Part shown: piece after piece, positions 1 to 5,704 of the stretch
Layout of the letters: each line of letters opens with the position of its first letter
How positions within the stretch are numbered: the first letter of the stretch is position 1
Source: Nitrospirota bacterium
GTDB taxonomy: Bacteria > Nitrospirota > Thermodesulfovibrionia > Thermodesulfovibrionales > JdFR-85
Reading direction: 5' to 3'
Length of the DNA: 9,378 bases
Assembly: GCA_003232715.1 (NCBI GenBank)
Contig: QIJG01000170.1
Coordinates: 1-9,378, forward strand
The notes under the pieces: model-generated
Told to the model about the DNA's origin: nothing
Seen by the model: the letters and a program-made list of their open reading frames with translations, nothing else
The model's database searches: none
Translations under genes and position numbers: made by a program

Positions 1-1593
1 GAGAACTCCATTGATGCAGGGGCCACGGAGGTCGGGGTTGACATACTCAATGGCGGCAGGCGTCTTATCCGTATCTCCGACAACGGCAGGGGCATGGAGC
101 GGGAGGATGCCCTCATCTGTTTTTATCCACATGCCACAAGCAAGATAAGTACAGAGGAAGACCTTTTTGATATCAGGACACTCGGTTTCCGGGGTGAGGC
201 GCTTTCATCCATTGCCTCTGTCTCAAGGCTGAAGATACTGACTGCCCCTTCAGGCTCAACCCTCGGGGTCTCTGCGGAGATTCACGGAGGGAAACTGAGG
301 GAGGTCAAAGAGGTTGCCCACAGCGGGACGACCATTGAGGTCAATGACCTCTTCTTTAACACACCGGCAAGAAAGAAGTTCCTGAAGAGCCAAAGGACGG
401 AGGTATACCATATCGTAGAGACAGTTACCGTGGCGGGACTGTCTCACCCGGATGTGGCATTCTCACTTACGATAGACAGGGCAGAGACCCTCAGGCTTCC
501 TGTGGCTATTGGCATGAGAGAGAGGGTGCTCCAGGTATATGGTGATGAGTTTTCAGGGGGACTCAGGGAGGCGAGGGAGAGTAAGCTCAGAGCCCTGATA
601 TCAGTGGAGGGAAACTTCCGCTCATCAAGGGCCAACCAGTATATCTTTGTGAACCGCAGACCAATCAGGGATGCCTCTTTAAGACATGCCGTCTACAGCG
701 CCTATGATGCTTTTCTTCCAAGGGACAGGCACCCCATATTCTTTATCTACCTTGATGTAGCGCCCTCTGAGGTGGATTTTAATGTCCATCCTGCAAAGAG
801 GGAGGTCCGTTTCAGTGATAAGGAGGCAGTTTACAGGTCGGTTTACAATGTTGTCAGGGGAGCCTTGACAGGTTCCGGGGAGGAGGTTACAGCTTACGGG
901 TTTGAGACTGACGATACACCCGATGGCTTGCAACCCGCAACCCGCAACTCCCGTGCTGCAGCCCGCAACCCGCAACCCTCAACCCCCGAGGCCCCCCCTG
1001 TTGCAGAGTCGCTATTAAAATACGGTAATGATTTCAATTATATCTATCTTGGTGATGTATTCGTTGCCTATACCGATGGCCGGGGTATAACACTCATAGA
1101 CCACCATGCCGCCCATGAGAGGATACTTTATGAGCGGCTGCGCGAGGGTGTCGGCCTTGATGTGACATACATGCTGTTCCCAAAGCAGGTGAGGCTGCCG
1201 GCAAGGGAATACAAGGTGCTTCTCCACCGTCTTGACGAGATAAGGGAGATGGGGATAGAGGCGGAGGACTTCGGGCATAATACACTTATGGTGAGGGCGG
1301 TCCCCCGGTTCCTCTTTGATGTTGATATGGCGGGAATCCTGTCTGATATTGCCTTCTGCCTGATTGAATCCACTGCCGGCTCCCCGGTTGAGGATATAAG
1401 GGACAGGATTGCAAAGCGGCTTGCATGCCACAGCTCTGTCAGGGGCGCCGTGATGCTGAGCCACGATGAGATTTCCCGGCTCCTGAATGACCTTTCAGCG
1501 GCGGAAGACCCTGAACACTGCCCACATGGGAGGCCGACAAGGATTCACATGAGCCTTGAGGACTTAAAGAGGATGTTTAAGAGGACGGGTTAG
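1..1593 (+). CDS. mutL: DNA mismatch repair protein MutL (5' truncated by window edge)
   Basis: MutL couples mismatch recognition by MutS to strand nicking and excision. The frame is open from base 1, where the peptide begins ENSIDAGAT, part of the first GHKL ATPase motif. By comparison with E. coli MutL about 31 residues are missing, including the catalytic Glu. Counting from the first visible residue, the ATPase motifs are DNGRGM (27-32), LGFRGEAL (61-68) and the GTT...LFFNTPARKKFL stretch (109-128). A proline- and alanine-rich linker lies at about 294-337. The C-terminal dimerisation/endonuclease domain carries DHHAAHERILYE (367-378, usually DQHA...E....E), ACHSSVR (475-481) and CPHGRPT (507-513). 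These metal-site motifs are typical of MutL in bacteria that lack MutH, so this protein probably nicks DNA itself. The linker coding sequence holds a 7-base repeat block. The next gene in the same direction starts 147 bases after the stop. Confidence 0.97.
   Translation, partial: ENSIDAGATEVGVDILNGGRRLIRISDNGRGMEREDALICFYPHATSKISTEEDLFDIRTLGFRGEALSSIASVSRLKILTAPSGSTLGVSAEIHGGKLREVKEVAHSGTTIEVNDLFFNTPARKKFLKSQRTEVYHIVETVTVAGLSHPDVAFSLTIDRAETLRLPVAIGMRERVLQVYGDEFSGGLREARESKLRALISVEGNFRSSRANQYIFVNRRPIRDASLRHAVYSAYDAFLPRDRHPIFFIYLDVAPSEVDFNVHPAKREVRFSDKEAVYRSVYNVVRGALTGSGEEVTAYGFETDDTPDGLQPATRNSRAAARNPQPSTPEAPPVAESLLKYGNDFNYIYLGDVFVAYTDGRGITLIDHHAAHERILYERLREGVGLDVTYMLFPKQVRLPAREYKVLLHRLDEIREMGIEAEDFGHNTLMVRAVPRFLFDVDMAGILSDIAFCLIESTAGSPVEDIRDRIAKRLACHSSVRGAVMLSHDEISRLLNDLSAAEDPEHCPHGRPTRIHMSLEDLKRMFKRTG
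930..985 (+). repeat. Degenerate 7-base tandem repeat (GCAACCC) inside mutL
   Basis: Eight consecutive 7-base registers can be read here. Exact GCAACCC units lie at 930-936, 937-943, 965-971 and 972-978. One-mismatch units lie at 944-950 (GCAACTC), 958-964 (GCAGCCC) and 979-985 (TCAACCC). The register at 951-957 (CCGTGCT) has diverged. The block encodes part of the flexible linker between the ATPase and endonuclease domains. Because 7 is not a multiple of 3, successive units are read in different frames, which gives the irregular Pro/Ala/Arg/Asn/Gln composition. Confidence 0.8.
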
Positions 1594-1742
1594 CAGACCC
1601 TGGATTTCCCCTTTGCGAGCTCAAGGCAGAACCTGTTGATGTTATGTATTTCCCTGTAAGAGATATCCTCATGGTTTCTATATAGATTATTTGTGTAAAA
1701 TAAATGCTGTGTGTTGTTTGTATTGCAGAGATTATAAGCCAT
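1590..1742 (-). CDS. Possible small antisense ORF of 50 codons, function unknown
   Basis: On the minus strand an ORF starts with ATG at 1742-1740, overlapping the start codon of the downstream phosphatase gene, and ends with TAA at 1592-1590, overlapping the mutL stop. It therefore fills the 147-base intergenic gap exactly. The predicted peptide has an Asn/Tyr-rich first half and ends REIHNINRFCLELAKGKSR plus VC, which could form a basic amphipathic helix. I do not recognise a family. There is no Shine-Dalgarno sequence before the ATG, and the frame stays open for some distance upstream of it. The ORF may be the decayed 3' end of a former gene or simply chance, so it is a weak candidate. Confidence 0.2.
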   Translation of the reverse strand: MAYNLCNTNNTQHLFYTNNLYRNHEDISYREIHNINRFCLELAKGKSRVC

Positions 1743-2547
1743 GACAGAGATATTGGGAATAGAATATTTAAGGGAGATAGGGGCGAGGCTCAGGGCTGTT
1801 ATCCCTCAGCTGAGGTTTTCTTCCACTGTCCGAGAGCCCCTTGAGGTGGGGGCTTCCGGGGACAAGACCTTTCAGATTGACAGGGTTGCTGAGGATACGG
1901 TGGTCTCAGCCCTGAAAGAGCTCAGGAGACCGTTGACTATAGTTTCTGAAGAGATGGGTGTGCTGAATATTGGCGAAGGTGGTGACAGGGTCCTGATAGA
2001 CCCGATTGACGGCAGTAAAAATGCTGTCTCAGGTCTTCCTCTGTTCTGCACCTCTATAGCTGTTGCAGCAGGGGAGACAGTGAAGGAGATATACCTCTCC
2101 TATATAATTAATCTTCTTAGTGGTGATGAGTTCTGGGCTGAGAAGGGGAGGGGGGCTTACTGGAACGGGCAGAGACTAAGGGCCCAGACAGATGATAAAG
2201 TCAGGGTGGTTGTTTATGAAACACAGAATCCGGGGAGGGACATCCCGGGGATTCTGCCGCTTCTCTCTCTTTCAAACAGGACCCGGTGTTTTGGTTCCAC
2301 CGCCCTTGACCTCGCCTTTGTTGCATCAGGCGCTGTGAGTATTTATGCAAACCCCTCGCCTTCAAGGAGCTTTGATTTTGCAGGAGGGCTGCTTCTTGTG
2401 AGGGAGGCAGGCGGCATAATAACCGATACAAGGGGCGAGGATATTGACGGGGTTGAGCTTTCAATAAAAAAATCTACCCCTTTACTCGTCTCAGGTAATG
2501 AGAGTCTCCATAAAAAGGCCCTGGAGGCCGAGGCCCTTTCAGAATGA
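1741..2547 (+). CDS. Inositol monophosphatase-family phosphatase (SuhB/IMPase-FBPase type)
   Basis: This 268-residue protein belongs to the Mg2+-dependent, Li+-sensitive sugar phosphatase superfamily. The metal-site motifs are all present: the Glu pair in VSEEMG (68-73), DPIDGS (87-92), and FDFAGG (211-216) followed by REAGGIITD (221-229). FGSTALDLAFVASGA (184-198) is the usual substrate-pocket helix. The layout, with SEEMG close before DPIDG and a YIINLLSGDEFWAEKGRGAY segment at 121-140, looks more like archaeal bifunctional fructose-1,6-bisphosphatase/IMPase (class IV) than E. coli SuhB. The substrate could be inositol phosphate, fructose bisphosphate or another sugar phosphate, and sequence alone does not decide. 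The ATG at 1741 has no good Shine-Dalgarno sequence; a TTG at 1753 is an alternative. The stop lies 10 bases before the ABC-F start, so the two genes are probably co-transcribed. Confidence 0.9.
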   Translation: MTEILGIEYLREIGARLRAVIPQLRFSSTVREPLEVGASGDKTFQIDRVAEDTVVSALKELRRPLTIVSEEMGVLNIGEGGDRVLIDPIDGSKNAVSGLPLFCTSIAVAAGETVKEIYLSYIINLLSGDEFWAEKGRGAYWNGQRLRAQTDDKVRVVVYETQNPGRDIPGILPLLSLSNRTRCFGSTALDLAFVASGAVSIYANPSPSRSFDFAGGLLLVREAGGIITDTRGEDIDGVELSIKKSTPLLVSGNESLHKKALEAEALSE

Positions 2548-2549
2548 GG
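2546..2549 (+). promoter_or_regulatory. Shine-Dalgarno site of the ABC-F gene
   Basis: GAGG lies 8 bases before the ATG at 2558 and overlaps the TGA stop of the phosphatase gene. This supports both the chosen start and translation from a shared transcript. Confidence 0.6.
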
Positions 2550-2557
2550 TTTAATTT

Positions 2558-3871
2558 ATGATCCAGGTTAAAGGCTTGGATAAATCATACGGACAACAGG
2601 TTGTCTTTGACAATGTCTCTTTTACGATCAATCCCGGTGAACGTGTGGGATTCGTCGGGAGAAACGGTCATGGCAAGACCACGCTTTTGAAGATGATACT
2701 CGGGCAGGAGCATCCTGATTCGGGGACCATCAACATCCCCTCCGGTTACAGGACAGGACATCTATCGCAGCACATCAGTTTTAAGGAAAATACGGTGCTG
2801 AAAGAGGTATGCCTGAGCCTCCCTGATCATGAAGACGGTGTGGATGAGACTTACAAGGCGGAAACCATCCTCATGGGGCTCGGGTTTCTCAGGGATGACC
2901 TGGACCTCCCTCCAATGGAGCTGTCGGGAGGATACCAGGTGCGGCTTAACCTTGCAAAGGTGCTGGTCTCTGATCCAAACATCCTTCTCCTTGACGAGCC
3001 CACGAATTACCTTGATATTGTCTCCATGCGCTGGCTTGCCCGATTCCTGAGGGGTTGGCAAAAAGAGCTGATTATAATCACTCATGACCGCAACTTCATG
3101 GACAGCGTTACCACGCATACCATGGCCATACACCGTTGCAGGATACGAAAGGTTCCGGGCTCCACTGAAAAACTGTACCAGCAGTTACTCCTGGAAGAAG
3201 AGGTTTATGAAAAGACGAGGACAAACGACGAGAAAAAGCGTAAGGAGACCGAGCAGTTCATAAACCGCTTCAGGGCAAAGGCAACCAAGGCCAGGGCGGT
3301 TCAGTCAAGGGTAAAGGCCCTGAAAAAACTTGTCTTCACTTTTAATTCAGCGCCTTTTACAGGCAGGCAATTGATGGAAGTAAAAGACCTCTCTTTCGGG
3401 TTTGAGTCTGAGGGGCCTCTGCTGATAGAGGGCTTAAGCTTTTATGTTGGGAAAAAGGACCGTATTGCCATTATAGGTAAAAACGGAAAGGGCAAGACAA
3501 CGCTTCTTAATCTACTTGCCGGGGAGCTTTCACCTGTGGGTGGAACTATCCATTGTCCCCGGGACCTGAAGCTTGCATATTTCGGCCAGACAAATATAAA
3601 CCGTTTGGATCTCCGGAAAACCGTGGAAGAAGAGATAATGGATGTGCACCCGGAGCATCACAGGGGCGTAGCCCGTCGTATATGCGGGGCCATGATGTTT
3701 CCCGGGGACCATGCCCTGAAAAAAGTGGGTGTCCTTTCCGGAGGAGAAAAGAGCCGGGTCCTGCTCGGTAAACTGCTTGTCACTCCGGCCAATATGCTGC
3801 TGCTGGATGAGCCCACCAACCACCTTGATATGGAGTGGCAATTGACGACTTCAGGGGCGCTGTTGTCATAG
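2558..3871 (+). CDS. ABC-F ATPase, N-terminal part (frame broken near the end)
   Basis: ABC-F proteins are soluble twin ATPases that bind the ribosomal E site, rescuing stalled translation or protecting the ribosome from antibiotics; they do not transport. Domain 1 shows Walker A GRNGHGKTT (34-42), the signature LSGGY (122-126), Walker B ILLLDEPTN (142-150) and the switch His176 in ITHDR. The interdomain linker (about 210-258) carries FINRFRAKATKARAVQSR (234-251), a hallmark of the family. Domain 2 shows Walker A GKNGKGKTT (307-315), LSGGE (393-397) and LLLDEPTNHLD (414-424). No membrane segments are visible. After DMEW at 425-428 the frame runs out of the family alignment and stops within ten codons. 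The missing switch His and C-terminal coil are encoded by the next frame. The organisation most resembles the YheS/Uup branch, though the exact subfamily is uncertain. Confidence 0.9.
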   Translation: MIQVKGLDKSYGQQVVFDNVSFTINPGERVGFVGRNGHGKTTLLKMILGQEHPDSGTINIPSGYRTGHLSQHISFKENTVLKEVCLSLPDHEDGVDETYKAETILMGLGFLRDDLDLPPMELSGGYQVRLNLAKVLVSDPNILLLDEPTNYLDIVSMRWLARFLRGWQKELIIITHDRNFMDSVTTHTMAIHRCRIRKVPGSTEKLYQQLLLEEEVYEKTRTNDEKKRKETEQFINRFRAKATKARAVQSRVKALKKLVFTFNSAPFTGRQLMEVKDLSFGFESEGPLLIEGLSFYVGKKDRIAIIGKNGKGKTTLLNLLAGELSPVGGTIHCPRDLKLAYFGQTNINRLDLRKTVEEEIMDVHPEHHRGVARRICGAMMFPGDHALKKVGVLSGGEKSRVLLGKLLVTPANMLLLDEPTNHLDMEWQLTTSGALLS

Positions 3872-4374
3872 TTACACACAGTGAGATGATACTCCATGAG
3901 CTGGCAACACGGCTTATTGTCTTTGATGACGGAAAGGTGACCCTTTTTGAAGGGACATACCAGGAATTCCTGGACCGTGTGGGATGGAAAAATGAAGAGA
4001 CTGCCGTCCGGTTCAGGGCTCCTGTGAGCGGTCGTGCAAGACCATCCGGAAACAGAAAACACCTGCGGCGTATCCGGGCCGGATTAATTAATGAAAGGTC
4101 GAGGACCCTGGGAGCACTGCAGAGGAAGATTGACGAGATCGAAAGTGAGATAATAAGGCTGGAAGAAAAGGCAGATCAGGATCACGATGACCTTATAAAA
4201 GTTATAAAAGCCTCTGTTGCAGGTAACGCTGAAACCATCGGGAGACTTTCAAAGGCCCTTCATGACTCAAAGTCGGAAATTGAATCACTCTTCTCTGCAC
4301 TGGAATCCCTGCATAGCGATCTTGACAGTACAACAAAGGAGTTTGAGAAGAAGCTCAATGCTGTGGAAATATAG
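3835..4374 (+). CDS. ABC-F ATPase, C-terminal part (out-of-frame fragment)
   Basis: This frame opens with GTG at 3835. It begins AIDDFRGAVVIVTHSE, which is the end of the second ABC-F ATPase domain, including the switch His15 that senses the ATP gamma-phosphate. LIVFDDGKVTLFEGTYQEF (27-45) is the final beta strand and the usual motif after it. Residues about 86-178 are rich in Lys, Glu, Leu and Ile with heptad-like spacing. They match the C-terminal coiled coil that Uup/YheS-type members use to contact RNA or the ribosome. There is no Shine-Dalgarno sequence before the GTG: the only GGAG directly abuts it. Separate translation is therefore unlikely, and the fragment on its own would not be a working ATPase. 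It ends 152 bases before the convergent comF stop. Confidence 0.8.
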   Translation: MAIDDFRGAVVIVTHSEMILHELATRLIVFDDGKVTLFEGTYQEFLDRVGWKNEETAVRFRAPVSGRARPSGNRKHLRRIRAGLINERSRTLGALQRKIDEIESEIIRLEEKADQDHDDLIKVIKASVAGNAETIGRLSKALHDSKSEIESLFSALESLHSDLDSTTKEFEKKLNAVEI

Positions 4375-4526
4375 CGAGTTTTGTTTGCGTAATCGAAAGA
4401 GTTTTTATTATCTGATCAATGAATTCTGAACCGGTTTCAATCACAGGCTTCTGTGTGCTCCCGAGGGTCTCCATGCCGGGGAGATTACTACCTTGACTGT
4501 CGAATCCGGGTGATATGTGCCCTGGG
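4375..4526. other. Convergent intergenic gap without a clear terminator
   Basis: The ABC-F gene and the minus-strand cluster end facing each other across this gap. I looked for a shared hairpin terminator. The best inverted repeat is CACAG-GCTT-CTGTG at 4442-4455, a 5-bp stem with a 4-base loop and no following T run on either strand. A second weak pairing (CTCCC with GGGAG) lies at about 4459-4484. Neither is convincing as an intrinsic terminator, and no gene is supported here. Confidence 0.5.
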
Positions 4527-5237
4527 TTATTCGGATTTTGTCCGTGCAAGGACGGCTCCATAGACCTCTTTTACGCCTGCACGGAGGAGAACCCTTGCGC
4601 ATTCATTAATAGTGGCACCGGTCGTCATTACGTCATCAACAATAAAAACACGGTCGGGCAGAAGTTTCCTGTCGGACATGATAACCGAGAAGGCACCTTT
4701 TGGATTTTTGAGACGTTTTGCCCTTGAGAGGAGGCTCTGAGGCTGTATGTCTCCGGGCTTAACGAGGATGTTTGGTTCCATGGGAATCGAGAATTCCCTG
4801 GAGAGAATATGGCACAGGAGATGGCTTTGATTAAAACCCCTCAAAATCAGCCTCTCCTTACTCAGGGGGACAGGCAGGAATACATCCACAGGCGGTAACG
4901 AAAGAGAAGCGAGGAGTTCCCCCAGCGGGATGGAGAGTCTTCGAACCTTTTCAAACTTCAGGAGATTGATTGCTGTCTTCAGTGCTCCATCATAGTCCCC
5001 AAAGACGTATACCTTTTTGTAGTAAGGCCTCTCTTTAATGCAGGTTATACACTTGAATGAGTAATCTGAGGGAAGCGCAATGCCACAGGTCCGGCATCTT
5101 TTTATATCAGGGTTATGAGTTAATGATTGCCAGCAGTCAGTGCAGAAGGGGGCGTGTTTCAGACTGTCTGTGAATCTGTTACAGGAAGGACACCTTGAAG
5201 GAAAGATCAGGTTAAAGAGCTTCCACATTTTCCGCAT
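4527..5237 (-). CDS. comF: ComF family phosphoribosyltransferase-like protein
   Basis: ComF proteins are needed for DNA uptake in naturally competent bacteria, but the family is also widespread elsewhere and its reaction is not settled. The 236-residue product has four CxxC pairs in its N-terminal third (C16/C19, C32/C35, C48/C51, C63/C66), consistent with a double zinc ribbon. Then follow the family motifs LPVPLSKERLILRGFNQS (121-138) and Q165...R173...NPKGAF, and the PRPP-binding loop VFIVDDVMTTGAT (197-209) typical of type I phosphoribosyltransferases. The longest frame starts at 5237, inside the PilZ gene. Met4 (5228) is an equally plausible start, giving MWKLFNLIF as the N terminus, common for ComF. 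Neither has a strong Shine-Dalgarno site, so translational coupling to the PilZ gene is likely. It is the last gene of the cluster; no other competence gene is visible. Confidence 0.93.
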   Translation of the reverse strand: MRKMWKLFNLIFPSRCPSCNRFTDSLKHAPFCTDCWQSLTHNPDIKRCRTCGIALPSDYSFKCITCIKERPYYKKVYVFGDYDGALKTAINLLKFEKVRRLSIPLGELLASLSLPPVDVFLPVPLSKERLILRGFNQSHLLCHILSREFSIPMEPNILVKPGDIQPQSLLSRAKRLKNPKGAFSVIMSDRKLLPDRVFIVDDVMTTGATINECARVLLRAGVKEVYGAVLARTKSE

Positions 5238-5704
5238 CTTGGTTGCAGAGAAAGAGCTGAAGCCTTGACACTGTTCTTTATCCCGCAGTCAGGACAGTCC
5301 AGGATGATAATCTCCTCTTCCGAAGCCTCTCCGGTACGGGCTTCAGTTTTAACTTCCGGGACATCTGATGGCTTTGAGGTGTTGAAAGGTATACCGATGA
5401 GCTCTTCCCTGACGAACCTTACATAATTATTGTCACTTTCAATAATCTCTATCCCCATGCCGTTTTTCACCAGATGTAAATGGATCTTTACAGTCCGCCT
5501 CACCACCCCCTTCAGTTGTGAAGTGGAACCATCAGGAAGTATAAGTTGTATATTAATCACTGCCCCGGGGACGAAACCATGCTGGGTCCTGATAAACAAT
5601 CCCTTCTCTGAGAGGTCGGAGGATATGCCTCTGAAGATCATGTCTCCGGAACTGAACTCGGTCTCAATACGTTTTGTATACCGTTTATGTCTCCTTTTCG
5701 ACAT
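5207..5704 (-). CDS. PilZ-domain protein with C-terminal zinc ribbon
   Basis: PilZ domains bind the second messenger cyclic di-GMP and change the behaviour of partner proteins. The 165-residue product has the basic N-terminal RxxxR motif (R4/R8 or R8/R12 in RRHKRYTKR) and the DxSxxG motif DLSEKG at 30-35, so both ligand-binding elements are present. The beta-barrel runs to about residue 105. An acidic, Ser/Thr-rich linker (about 108-132) follows. Residues 137-160 then form CPDCG...CGKCG, a CxxC-16-CxxC zinc ribbon like the MJ0042 type, ending five residues before the C terminus. The ATG overlaps the purA stop by one base (TAATG) and has no evident Shine-Dalgarno site, which points to translational coupling. 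The 3' end overlaps the comF start. The output partner is unknown; the ribbon suggests binding to protein or nucleic acid, but this is inference. Confidence 0.85.
   Translation of the reverse strand: MSKRRHKRYTKRIETEFSSGDMIFRGISSDLSEKGLFIRTQHGFVPGAVINIQLILPDGSTSQLKGVVRRTVKIHLHLVKNGMGIEIIESDNNYVRFVREELIGIPFNTSKPSDVPEVKTEARTGEASEEEIIILDCPDCGIKNSVKASALSLQPRCGKCGSSLT

Larger units (their letters stand above)
2558..4374 (+). pseudogene. ABC-F ATPase gene, full extent across the frameshift
   Basis: The two reading frames together rebuild one ABC-F protein of about 605-610 residues, the normal size for a member with a C-terminal coil. The break is at 3836-3837. In YheS-like relatives about 13 residues separate the Asp of NHLD from the Phe before the conserved Gly. 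Here only six are readable (ME, then AIDD), with two stray bases between them. Restoring the spacing needs 19 extra bases, which also restores the frame. A 19-base deletion therefore explains both observations. It could be a true inactivating mutation, a minority variant or an assembly error. Both halves keep well-conserved sequence with no further stops, so the lesion is recent or artefactual. Confidence 0.75.

Noticed and set aside
1015..1464. 149-codon minus-strand ORF antisense to the MutL C-terminal domain
   Set aside because: The sense frame carries all the conserved MutL motifs. The antisense frame shows none and has no start signal.
1672..1701. Possible promoter for the phosphatase gene (TGGTTT, 18 bases, TAAAAT)
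   Set aside because: The -35 match is poor and the gap is A+T-rich, so such pairs arise easily. I could not support it as a feature.
4442..4455. Inverted repeat CACAG-GCTT-CTGTG as a terminator
   Set aside because: The stem is only 5 bp and neither side is followed by a T run, so it does not meet the usual form of an intrinsic terminator.
4355..4561. 68-codon minus-strand ORF across the convergent gap
   Set aside because: It overlaps the end of the ABC-F fragment and the 3' end of comF, has no ribosome-binding site, and its peptide shows no recognisable motif. Chance is the simpler explanation.
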